Source: Anaeramoeba ignava (taxonomy: Eukaryota > Metamonada > Anaeramoebidae). Taken from it: DNA of 64,000 nucleotides. Shown here piece by piece: positions 13,331 through 24,777 of this stretch. Each line of letters begins with the position of its first letter. Position 1 is the first letter of the stretch. A model generated the notes under the pieces. That model was not told where the DNA came from. It did no database searches and saw nothing but the letters and a program-made list of their open reading frames with translations. The stretch spans positions 1,509,501 to 1,573,500 of the forward strand of contig JAPDFW010000059.1 in assembly GCA_028826165.1 (NCBI GenBank), in the 5' to 3' direction. Position numbers and translations under genes: made by a program.

Positions 13331-15979
13331 TCATTTCTTTTTTGAACTTTGAGATTTTTTGATTCTCAATTTAGTATTAAACAAATCAATAATTTGTTGT
13401 TTCAAAACTTTTGGCATTCCTTTTAGATCCATAATTTGACTTAATTCATCAAGTGAACGAGAAGGGAACAAAGCAAAATAAGTATTCAATAAATGTTCAG
13501 GAGGAGTAATAAGAACTTTAGTAACTAATTCTGCTTTTCCCATTTGTTTTTTAACATAATTTGCAAATGTTCTTGAAGGAATTGCAGGAGATCCATCAGA
13601 CAATTTTTGGAAAGTAGGTAATTGAAGTAATATTCCTTTGAGTGATTGAGTATCCAAAAGTAATTGTTGAGCTCCAGTTTCATTGAATTGTTTGCATTTG
13701 AAAATGGCTAAATTAAATCGAGAAATGAATGATTGAACCAATTTATCACAAAGAAATTTGAAGTATTTTGGAGATACTAAATATTCACCAATGATAGTGA
13801 AAATACTTCCGATTGTCTTCGCAAAATCAGAAACATATTCTGATTGATCTCCAACGTTTTCCATTGAATTCCATCCCAATTTGATCATTTGATTGAAATG
13901 AGGATCAATTTTTGTTTCAATTCCAAGAACAAGAATTTGTATTGAAGAATTTATTGTGTCAAGAAAATTCTCATTGATTTCAGAAAAAGAAACAGAGTTT
14001 CTGAGATTGATTCTAATTGAGCGCGAAATATTCTCACTAAGTTGATTTGTTGTTGTGATGCAATATTCGATTGAGTTGATGATCAAACATATTTTTTGAG
14101 TTGATTCATTTGAAATATTTACTTGTCCCTCGTTGGGCTTGTTTTTTTGTTTAATTGTAAAACTCTTGTTTGTAACCAAAGGAAGCTGGTTTCTGAGCCA
14201 TTCCGAATAATTAGTTAAATGTTTCTTATAAATCTTTGACAAATCAAGCAGAGGATCTCCATTTGAAAATTTGAGTGAGTTTCTCAAACTTTCTCGAATC
14301 ACAAGAAAAAGCTCTTGAGAGCTTGATAATGTTTTTGTTTTCGATGTTTTTGCAATTATTGTCCATTTCTCTTCTTTCATCGCTTGATTTATTAGTTTTG
14401 TTAGAAGTTGATCTTGAAGTTGCACATAAACATCCAAAAAAGGCTCAAAAACTTCAGAAATGATTCCTTTGAATTTCGGCAATGGTGGACAATAAATATA
14501 CCCAGATCTTCTTGATCTGTTTTTATTCGGTGATTTATTCACCTTTTTTATTTCCATTTCCTTTTCCTTTTCCATTTCCTTTTGTTTTTTGATTTTTTCT
14601 TCTTGCTCTCGTTGTTTTTTAAATTTGAGATATTTATCACGAATTTTTTGAGCTGAAGTTTGTATTCCTTGAGTATTCTCATTATCATCAAATTGGTTAT
14701 TGATGTTCTTTTTAAATATTTCATTTTCATTTTCATTTTCATTTTGATTTTGATTTTGATTTAAATTTTCAATTTCAATTTGATTTTCAGATCCAAAAAG
14801 ATTAATAAGATATTCCTCAAAAAATAAGGTTTGCATTAAGGCTTCAATTATTGAATCGACTGACAAATTTGATCTTTCTCGAGTGAGCATGATATTTACA
14901 TGTCTTTGGGTGATGCAGCATATTTCCTCGCTGAGAATTTGATCCACTTTCCAATATTCTGGGAATAAATCACCAAAATTCTTTGAAAAATTTCTCAGGA
15001 GTTTTTTGCTCCATGAATATCTTCTATCAATCGAGGCAACATTTCCATATTCTGTTTTTCCTGGAGAAAACAATTCTTGGTATGGATTCAATTGTATATC
15101 ACAAAAATTCTTGATAATTTCCTTTCTAAATTGAACACCAATTGAATCAACAACGAGACATGCTTCGTTGATGTTCATGGTGTTCTGTGCTCCATCAATC
15201 CCAATATTTTCAAAAAACTTGTTGAATTGAGCACTTATTTGTGCGCGAACTTCCTTCTTGATTTCTCCAAATTTTTGCTCCATTTCAAGTATTTTGGGAA
15301 TTTGTTTGCAATCCTTTAATTTCTCAAAAAGTTCTTCTGCATTTGATAAAAATTGTGATACTTTTTCGAATTCTTGATTCCCACATTTTTGCAAAATTTC
15401 ATCTGAAATTTGTTCTTTTTAAAATGGAAATTTAAATTAAATTAAATAAAATAAAATAAAATAAAATATAATTTTATGTTTTGATATTGGGTTTGATTTG
15501 ATTAGTTTTAAAATTATTTCCAAATCCAGAAGAATAAATATTAAAATTGGATCATTACTCAACTTGTTCAAGCTATTTAGCACATCAACTGTAATTTTCA
15601 AATTCTTTTTTGCAATATCCAGTGTTTTGATATCTTTGCAAATTTCTTGGATAACAAAACCACTTTGTTCTGATTTAGTTTTGATTTCAATTAATTTTTC
15701 AAATAATTCTTGAATCACTGTTTTTGTTTGGTCAATATAATTTTTGCTTTCAATTCCTGATTTGGTTTGATTGTGAATTGACTCTTGTATTTGATGATTT
15801 AATAGTTGGGATTTTCTTCTTAAATTTAAATTCACTGATTCAAGTTCATTAAGTGATTGTTCGTTTGGAAATAATTTATTTAAATATAAAACTGGATCAA
15901 AATTTTGTGAATCTAATTCTATTGATTCTAAATTAATTTTATCTTTAAATTTTTCTTCAATATTTAAATTATTTTTCAT
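13331..15979 (-). CDS. VPS53: VPS53, GARP/EARP tethering complex subunit
   Basis: Two exons, 15979-15559 and 15402-13331, join in phase (A|AT) across a 156 bp intron and give 830 residues, the usual length for VPS53. The N-terminus has the family start FDPVLYLNKLFPNEQSL followed by a coiled coil (IKTLDIAKKNLKITVDVLNSLNKL). The C-terminus carries LLLDTQSLKGILLQLP and KKQMGKAELVTKVLITP, typical of VPS53. The product should act with VPS51, VPS52 and VPS54 or VPS50 in tethering endosome-derived vesicles at the trans-Golgi or recycling endosomes. A short Asn-Gln/Asn-Glu insert lies near residue 330. No frame problems are visible. The stop is TGA, which argues for the standard code. Confidence 0.92.
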
Positions 15980-16222
15980 TTAAAAAAGAAAAAAAGAAAA
16001 AAAATGAAAAAATGAAAAAATGAAAAAATGAAAAAATGAAAAAATTTTTTTTATAAATTTTTTTTTTTTAATCACTCATTCATTTTTTAAAAAAAAAATT
16101 AATTAATAATTCCAAAAAAAAAAAGTGGAAAGAAAAGAAAAGAAAAGAAAAAAAAAGATTTGATTTTGTTTTGATTTTTAGAATTGAAAGAAAAGAAAAA
16201 AGATTAAAAAAAATTTTACTTT

Positions 16223-19200
16223 TTAAAAATTTGAAGAAATATCAGGAAGAATTTGACGAACAAAAAAATAAGGATTTTTAATAATTTGAGTTTCTTTTGT
16301 TTTTTGAGCTTTTGCTAAATAATCTGAAAATAATTTTGAATATTTTTCATGATTAAGTTGTTTAAGTTTATCTTGAATAAAAGAAGAAGCAAAATAAACG
16401 ATTTTTGGATCTTTTTTTGTTAATAGTGATTTAAAGAAATCAAATCCGCCAACAGATTCAAAACTAGAATTATTTAATTTGCATTTTTCTGCAATTAGAA
16501 CAAGGCATGCAGTTTTTGCATCTGAATATCTTTTTGAATTAAGATGATTGAAGCAATGAAGAAAGATTCTTTTTTTTTAAAATGAATTTTAATTTTAATT
16601 TTAATTTTAAATTTTAATTTTAATTTTAATTTTAATTTTGATTTTAATTATTTTAAATTTAATTTTAATTTTGATTTTAATTTTAATTTTAATTTTAAAA
16701 TTTTAATTTTAATTATAATTTTAATTTTAATTTTAATTTTTTTAATTTTAATTTTAATTTTAATTTTAATTTTAATTTTAATTTTAATTTTAATTTTAAT
16801 TTTAATTATAAAATGAATTTTAATTTGATTTTAATTTTAATTTTAATTTTAATTTTTAATTTTAATTTTAATTTTAATTTTAATTTTAATTTTAATTTTA
16901 ATTTTAATTTTAATTTTAATTTTAATTTTAATATTAATTTTAATTTTAATTTTAATTTTAATATTAATTTTAATTTTAATTTTAATTTTAATATTAATTT
17001 TATAAATGAATTTTAATTTTAAAAAAAATACCCAATATTCACAATATGCAATAAATCTGATGGAATAACAATTTGTCCTTCAAGAAATTGAGAATAAACA
17101 TTATCACAATAATTTTCTTCATTTGGTCCTTGAGTTTTTTTCTCAATATTAATTGATATAAAAGACATAACAATATCCAACATAAAAATCAAATTTCTTT
17201 CATTTTGTTCTGTGTTTTGAGTAACTTTTGTTAAATTATCATTCATAAATTTAATAATTGCTGTAATAACAGGTAAATTCCCACGTTGTTTAAGCTTTTA
17301 TTTTAAATATTTTTAATTTTAAATATTTTTAATTTTAAATATTTTTAATTTTAAATATTTTTAATTTTAAATAATTTAAATATTTTAAATATTTTTAAAT
17401 TTAAATATTTTAAATATTTTTAATTTTAAATATTTTTAATTTTAAATATTTTTAATTTTAAATATTTTTAATTTTAAATATTTTTAATTTTAAATATTTT
17501 TAATTTTAAATATTTTAAATTTTTTTGAATATAAATTTTACCATTCGAGACTTATGAAAAAGAACTAGTCTTTGAGTTATGGATAAAAATGCATATCTAT
17601 TATGTGGTTCATTTGAAAATGCTAACTTATTAAAAAATGAAACTGCTGCTTTTTTGTTTTCAATTTTGGATCTTCCTTTTGTTTTATATAATATCTTCAT
17701 TATTTCAAATAAAAATGACTGAAGGATATTATTTTTTTTTAATTTTAAAAAATAAGTTAAAAATTTTTTCTTTTCAATTTTAATTTTTTTATATTTAAAT
17801 TACTTCTCCATTTTTTTGATCATTTAGATCTTCTGATTCAAGTAAACTTTTAATAATATCAAGTGTTTGATGAGAAATTTCACTAGTTTTGATTGTATTA
17901 TTTAATTCTTTTTGAAATTCATGTTCCAACTAAAAAAGAATAAAAGAATTTCATTTTAATTTTAATTTTAATTTAAATTTTAATTTTAATTTTAATTTAT
18001 AAATAATTTTAATTTTGATTTTAATTTTAAATTTTAATTTTGATTATAATATTAATTTTAATTTTAATTTTAATTTTAATTTTAATTTTAATTTTAATTT
18101 TAATTTTAATTATAATTTCTAAATGAATTTTAATTTTAATTTTAAATTTTAATTTTAATTTTAATTTTAATTTTAATAAATGAATTTTAATTTTAATTTT
18201 AATTTTAATTTTAATTTTAATTTTAATTTTAATTTTAATTTTAATTTTAATTTTAATTTTAATTTTAATTTTAATTTTAATTTTAATTTTAATTTTAATT
18301 TTAATTTTAATTTTAATTTTAATTTTAATTTTAATTTTAATTTTAATTTTAATTTTAATTTTTAATTTTTATATTTTAATTTTAATTTTAATTTTAATTT
18401 TAATTTTAATTTTAATTTTAATTTTAATTTTAATTTTTAAATTTTAATTTTAATTTTAATTTTAATTATAATTTTAATTTTGATTTATAAATGAATTTTA
18501 ATTTTAATTTTAATTTTAATTTTAATTTTAATTTTGATTTTAATTTTAAATGAATTTTAAATTATAAATGAATTTTAATCAAAAACCTTCCAATATTGAC
18601 TAATAATCTCTCCAAATTCAGAAAGTATTTCAAAAAAGAAACTTCTTGAAAGTTTCTGAGTAATAGCCTCCAAATCTTGAACTTGTTGAAGTTGTTGTTC
18701 AAAAACAAAAGAAGTAAAAATATCCCAATAATGATCAGGAAGAAATTTAAACAATTGAGGAAATAATTGAGGAGCACCCAACCGTTTCAAAAGTTCGAAT
18801 ATCAATTCAATTTGCTCATATTCTTCAGTTGAAAGTTTGATTTTTTTCTTTGAAATTTTAGCAACAACAATATCATAGAGAATAACAAATAAATTATCTC
18901 TAGCTTCTTCGGAACTGGTTGACATATAAAGTTCCGCAATAAAATTAGAACCGCCATAATGCTGAAGACATCTGAAGTCCAGCTGGTTGTTATTTGAGTA
19001 CAAACGGTTCACTAAAATGCGCACAAGTTGTCTAAACACAATATTATCTCGACTTAAACAACTTGTTATTAATCCGCGAATTATTTTTGGATGCAAAGAA
19101 ATCACTTTGTTCTTATCTGCATATCCTTTCCCAAAAATAAAAAAAAGCAAGCAATTCAATCCTGCTTTCCATACTTTTTGATCCTTTTCATTCTTGATAA

Positions 19201-21822
19201 CAAGAATATAAAGCATTTCCTTTAATTTTTCAAATAAATTATCTTGAACATTTAAAACTTGATTCAAATTTTTTTCTTGATTTTCAAATTTTTCTGAATT
19301 CGCGTTTTTAGAAGGAATAAAAGCTGCATCAGTCATCAGATTGGCATGAATGCAAGTATTAAAGAGAAGACTAAAAGCGTAAGAGCGGTCTTCAGGCTTT
19401 TCTGAGTTGAGAAGCTCAAGGAAAGATGCCAAAGAACGGGTAATTGAAGCTTGATCTTTTTTGACGTAAAAATCAAGTACGATTTTGATCCAAATTTTGG
19501 AAGCCATATCTCTTGTTTGGAGATCCTCAGATGATTGTATGATGCAGTCAAACACCTGCTGTGCTTCTTCCTTGGTTAAATCGATTGGTTCTTGTTCGGA
19601 ATAATTTTTGTATTGAAATAATTGAATTTGCTTTTTTCGTTTTGCATGTGCTCCTTTTTCTTCAAGTTTTTTTTCCTCTTCTTTCTTTTGGATCTTCATG
19701 ATTTCACTCATTTTTTCTTGGAATGTGTGGATTGGTTGTGATTGGATTGCTTTTGATGTGTCAATTCCAATGATAATTTCTTTATTTCCTGCTCCATTTG
19801 CTTTTTTAACATTGAATTGACCTCCAAAATTGTTTTCATAAAGTAACGATCCAAGATAAATAGAATTGGGTAATAAATTGGGATTTGCTTTCAAATAGAG
19901 ATAATTGTTTGCAAAAAGGTTTGGATTTAATTGGTTTTCAAAAGTTTGTAATTGATTTTGGTTTGAATTTTGATTTTGATTTTGATTTTGATTTAAATTT
20001 GAATTTTGAATTTGGATTTGATTTTGATTTTGATTTGAATTGGATTTTGATTTTGATTTTGATTTTGATTTTGATTTTTCTTTGTGATTTGTGTTTTCTT
20101 TTTCTTTTTCTTTTTCTTTTCTTGTTTTTGTTCTTGTTTTTGTTCTTGTTTTTGAATGTCTTTTTTCTTATCTTTCTTTTTTATTACAACTTCTGTATTA
20201 GCTTTTGCAAGTGGTTCTGGTTGGTTCACTGATGGGGATTTAGATTTGGGATTAGCCACAACTTCTGTTGTTGATTTGTTTAATTTTTTTGGTTTGGCAT
20301 TTGATTTTTTTTGAGATTCACTTAATAATCGAGCTATTAATGTTCTAATGTATTTTAAAGACTTAATTTTTAAAAGAAGAAAAAGATTAATTTTAATTTT
20401 AATTTTAATTACAATTTTATTTATAAAATGAATTTTAATTTTAATTTTAATTTTAATTTTAATTTTAATTTTAATTTTATAAATGAATTTTAATTTTAAT
20501 TTTGATTATAATTTTATAAATGAATTATAATTTTAATTATAATTTTAATTTTAATTTTAATTATAATTTTAATTTTAATTTTAATTTATAAATGAATTTT
20601 TAATTTTAAAATGAATTTTAATTTTAATTTTAATTTTAATTTTAATTTTAATTTTAATTTTAATTTTGATTTAATTTTAATTTTAATTATAATTTTAATT
20701 ACAATTTTAATTTTAATATGAATTTTATAAATGAATTTTTAATTTTAATTTTTAATTTTAATTTTAATTTTAATTTTAATTTTAAAATGAATTTTAATTT
20801 TAATTTTAATTTTAATTTTAATTTTAATTTTAATTTTAATTTTAATTTTAAAATGAATTATAATTTTAATTTTAATTATAATTTTAATTTTAATTTTAAA
20901 TTTAATTTTAATTTTAATTTTAATTTTAATTTTGATTTTAATTTTAATTTTAATTTTAATTTTAATTATAATTTTAAATTTTAGTTTTAATTTTAATTTG
21001 AATTATAATTTTAATTATAATTATAATTTTAATATTAATTTTAATTTTAATTTTAATTTTAATTTTAATTTTAATTTTAATTTTAATTTTAATTTTAATT
21101 TTAATTTTAATTATAATTTTAATTTTAATTTTAATTTTAATTTTAATTTGAATTTTAATTTTAATTTTAATTTTAATTTTAAAATGAATTGAATTTTAAA
21201 ATGAATTTTACTTTAGCTAAACTTGCACTTTTCTTTGAATCAATCTTTTTGCAAAAATCATCTAATTTCAGTAACATTTCCTTATTTGGTCTATATTTAG
21301 TTAAATTCATTTTAATTAATTGAACAGATCTTAAAATAATTGTTGGGTTTTGTGTTTTATCATTTTTGACTCTTTCAATAATTTGTTCATAAACTAAATT
21401 TGTTAGAAAGATTTTTTATATTTTTTAAATAAAAAGAAAATAAATAAAAAATTTCAATTTATAATTAAAAAGAAAATAATTAAAAAAATCGAATTTAAAT
21501 TGAATTAAAAATGATTGTAAAATAAAAAGGAAAAAAAATAAAGAAAAAATTTAGGTAAATTATTAGGAACAATAAAAGGGAATATATTTAAATAATTTTT
21601 AGTGGTTATTTTGTCATTTAAAAAAAAAAAATCAATTAAATAAATAAAAATCAATTTTTGTTTTTTATTTAAATAACAAAATTATTTACCAATATTAACT
21701 GATTTAGGATCTGATAAATGTTTTTTTAAACCAATCATTGAATCTGTTGTTGGTGAACCGTCTGGAAGTGTATTTTCTTGTACTAATTTTTGAATAATTT
21801 GAAGATAAACCGGAGTTGTCAT
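16223..21822 (-). CDS. ARM/HEAT-like helical protein of unknown function, seven exons
   Basis: Exons 21822-21690, 21393-21212, 20361-18587, 17929-17804, 17718-17542, 17294-17032 and 16568-16223 are all phase-consistent and give about 1,000 residues. The start MTTPVYLQIIQKLVQENTL follows a poly-A-rich leader. After a lysine- and Asn-Gln-rich linker the protein is a run of helical pairs (RSYAFSLLFNTCIHANLM, KVWKAGLNCLLFFIFGKG, RYSDAKTACLVLIAEKC). It resembles a family of ARM-repeat proteins that I recall from plants and social amoebae, but I cannot name a function. One base appears to be missing near 20040 in the Asn-Gln linker: the upstream and downstream frames differ by one, and one added A restores both. 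The introns total about 2.6 kb of TTTTAA-type repeat. Confidence 0.8.
16580..17015. repeat. Intron repeat (TTTTAA)n, ARM-like gene intron 6
   Basis: Hexamer TTTTAA runs with occasional TTTGAT and AATATT variants fill the 463 bp intron. Confidence 0.85.
17295..17520. repeat. Intron repeat TTTTTAATTTTAAATA, ARM-like gene intron 5
   Basis: About a dozen copies of a 15-16 bp unit (ATTTTTAATTTTAAAT) lie between the exon ending at 17542 and the acceptor at 17295. The unit differs from those of the neighbouring introns. Confidence 0.8.
17940..18580. repeat. Intron repeat (TTTTAA)n, ARM-like gene intron 3
   Basis: The array is near perfect TTTTAA for about 180 bp between 18183 and 18360. The intron donor is GTTTTT and the acceptor TTTTTTTAG on the minus strand. 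Confidence 0.85.
20390..21205. repeat. Intron repeat (TTTTAA)n with ATAAATGAA variants, ARM-like gene intron 2
   Basis: 850 bp intron (21211-20362, minus) made of TTTTAA hexamers broken by short TTATAAATGAA or AAAATGAA spacers. Confidence 0.85.
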
Positions 21823-22778
21823 TCCTTCCTTTTTTAATTTTTCTTTTTGTTTTTGAAAATAAAATGAAAAAAATGAAAAATGAAAAATGAAAAATGAAAA
21901 ATGAATTTAATTTATATTTTTATTTATAATTTAATTTATAATTTTATTTATAATTTAATTTATAATTTAATTTATAATTTTATTTATAATTTTATTTATA
22001 ATTTTATTTATAATTTTATTTATAATTTTATTTATAATTTTATTTATAATTTAATTTATATTTTTATTTATTATTTTATTTATAATTTTATTTATAATTT
22101 TATTTATAATTTTATTTATAATTTAATTTATAATTAATTTATAATTTAATTTATATTTTTATTTATAATTTAATTTATAATTTTATATTTTAATTTTATT
22201 TATATTTTTATTTATAATTTTATTTATAATTTAATTTATAATTTAATTTATATTTTATTTATAATTTTATTTATAATTTAATTTATAATTTAATTTATAA
22301 TTTTATTTATAATTTTATTTATAATTTTATTTATAATTTATTTATAATTTTAATTTATAATTTTATTTATAATTTTATTTATAATTTAATTTATAATTTA
22401 ATTTATAATTTTATTTATAATTTTATTTATAATTTTATTTATAATTTAATTTATAATTTAATTTATAATTTTATTTATAATTTTATTTATAATTTTATTT
22501 ATAATTTTATTTATAATTTTATTTATAATTTTATTTATAATTTTATTTATAATTTTATTTATAATTTAATTTATATTTTTATTTATAATTTTGTTTATAA
22601 TTTAATTTGAAATGAGAATTTTGAAATGAGAATTTATTAATCGAGTAAAAGAATTGAAGATTTGAAAGTAAATTTAACTGATCTGGAAAAGAAAAGAAAA
22701 AAGAAAAGAAAAGAAAAGAAAAGAAAAGAAAAGAAAAGAAAAGAAAGGAAAAGAAAAAGAAAAGAAAAGAAAAAGAAA
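21823..22778. repeat. Intergenic repeat TTATAATTTTAT-type, with (AAAAG)n tract
   Basis: The gap between the START gene stop and the ARM-like gene start is about 955 bp. From about 21900 to 22610 it is an array of ATTTATAATTTT and ATTTATAATTTA, a 12 bp unit with two alternating variants. An AAAAG microsatellite lies at about 22683-22770, directly 3' of the START gene stop. I see no gene here. Confidence 0.85.
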
Positions 22779-23536
22779 TCATTTCAAATCAGCCCATTCT
22801 GTATTATCAGATTCTTTAGCTTTTTTCTCAAACCAATCATCCAATTTATTAATAGCTTCTAATTGACCCAAAGTAGCTCTATTAGCAAGACCTTTAGGAA
22901 GAGAACCTTTTGGATCAGCATGAGAAATAAAGATCACCTCTGAAGCTTTTCCGTTATCAACAGGTTTAATAACCCAATCAGATTTAAAGAGGAAACCACG
23001 AACAACTTTTTTAACAATTGGACATTCTTCAACTTCAACATTTCGACAAGATGAATAAATAGTTCCATCCTCAAGAACAGTATATCCACGAACAACAACA
23101 AAATCTCTATCAGAAGTAATAAAAGAGGTCTTGAATCTCACGTAGCCAATAGCCATATGTGGGCTTGGAAAAGCAGCAATTGTGCCTTGAGTGAATTCAC
23201 TTCCTTTATCCCATTGTAAACGTTTTTCAACATCAACTAATATCATTAATACTTCTTTTGGTGTTGCTCGAATTTTTCCTGTTCCTTTTACTACTTTTAA
23301 TCCCTCCCTTCCATCTTTTGATATCTTGTTACTCCGTTTTTCTCATCTACTTTTTCATATCCTTTTGATTCTTCTCCTTCAATTTCTTTTATTATTTCTG
23401 TAAATCCTTCTGATACTAATTTCTCAAATTTTGTTGTTAATTCTGCTTCTTTTTCTCCATAGATTTTTGCTTTTGGATATGTTTTACTATGTTCTTCAAT
23501 AAGATTATATGGGCAATTAAATTTAATCTCAGTCAT
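22779..23536 (-). CDS. START-domain lipid-binding protein, copy A (frame interrupted)
   Basis: Start MTEIKFNCPYNLIEEHSK at 23536; the C-terminal part reads from about 23300 to the stop at 22779. About 250 residues in all. It resembles START lipid-transfer domains: RYQKMEGG, KRLQWDKG, SDRDFVVVRGYTVLEDG, a VIFISHADPKGSLPKGLAN strand-loop and the C-terminal helix QLEAINKLDDWFEKK. The frame is broken near 23301-23310, where the strand reads GGGAGGG and copy B has GGGGG, so this copy carries two extra bases. The downstream frame is fully conserved with copy B, including many silent or conservative changes, so selection acted on the intact protein until recently. It could be a real lesion or an assembly error. 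The ligand cannot be told. Confidence 0.8.
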
Positions 23537-23847
23537 TTTCTTTAAATTTTAAAAGAAAAAAAATGAAAAAAAAAAAAAAAAAATTCTAAAAAAAAAAAGC
23601 AAAAAAATTTTTTAAATAAAAAAAGAGAAAAGAAAATTCTCAAAAAAAAATAATTAATTGAATTGAATTGAATTGAATTGAATTGAATTTTTATCTCCTT
23701 TCTTTAAAAAAAAAAAAAAGAAAAAGAAAAGAAATCAAAAAGATCGAAATTAAAGAAAAAAATTGGATCAAATTGGATCGAAATCAAAATCAAAGAAAAG
23801 TAGAAAGAAAAAGAAGAAATAAAAAGAAAAAGTAAAAGTAAAAGAAA
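23537..23847. other. Spacer between the two START genes
   Basis: This 311 bp spacer has A-rich runs, a short GAATT array at about 23658-23690 and purine-rich tracts. No gene or clear signal is seen. It should hold the copy A promoter. Confidence 0.6.
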
Positions 23848-24604
23848 TTACTTGAAATCATCCCATTCTGTATTATCAGATTCTTTAGCTTTTTTCTCAA
23901 ACCAATCATCCAATTTACTAATAGATTCTAATTGACCCAAAGTAGCTCTATTAGCAAGACCTTTAGGAAGAGAACCTTTTGGATCAGTATGAGAAATAAA
24001 GATAACATCTGAAGCTTTTCCGTTATCAACAGGTTTAATAATCCAATCAGATTTAATAACAACACCACGAACAACTTTTTTAACAACTGGACATTCTTCA
24101 ACTTCAATACTTCGACAAGGTGAATAAATAGTTCCATCCTCAAGAACAGTATATCCACGAACAGTAACAAAATCTCTATCAGAAGTAACAATAGAGGTCT
24201 TGAATCTTGTATAGCCAATAGCCATATGTGGACTGGCAAATCCAATAAGTTGGCCTTGAGTAATTTCACCACCTTTATCCCATTCTAATCTTTTTCCAAC
24301 ATCAAGAATAATCATTAATACTTCTTTTGGTGTTGCTCGAATTTTTCCCTGTTCCTTTTACTACTTTTAATCCCCCTTCCATCTTTTGATATCTTGTTAC
24401 TCCGTTTTTCTCATCTACTTTTTCATATCCTTTTGATTCTTCTCCTTCAATTTCTTTTATCATTTCTGTAAATCCTTCTGATACTAATTTCTCAAATTTT
24501 GTTGTTAATTCTGCTTCTTTTTCTCCATAGATTTTTGCTTTTGGGTATGCTTTACTATGTTCTTCAATAAGATTATATGGACAATTAAATTTAATCTCAG
24601 TCAT
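23848..24604 (-). CDS. START-domain lipid-binding protein, copy B (frame interrupted)
   Basis: Tandem paralogue of copy A with the same start (MTEIKFNCPYNLIEEHSK at 24604) and the same end (DNTEWDDFK). The first 80 residues are almost identical to copy A and the remainder differs at scattered positions, such as GQLIGFASPH in place of GTIAAFPSPH. Its own frame break lies at about 24346-24349, where a G run is GGG and copy A has GG, so one extra base is present. Copy A's break lies about 40 bp away in alignment and copy B is intact there. Function as for copy A: a soluble START-fold lipid-binding protein, ligand unknown. Confidence 0.8.
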
Positions 24605-24777
24605 TTTCCGCTTTTGTTTTAAAAAAAAAATGAAAAAAAAAAGCAAAAATCTTTCAAAAAGCAAAAAAAAAAAGAAGTTATTTTGTATTATGTATGTTTT
24701 TAGTAAAATTTATGTTTTATAATTTTATTTCTTATTTCTTTTTATTTATTTTTATTAATTTTTAAATTTTAAATTTT

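Noticed and set aside
22683-22862. Lys-Arg-rich plus-strand frame near 22.7 kb
   Set aside because: It is the AAAAG microsatellite next to the START gene stop and runs antisense into that gene.
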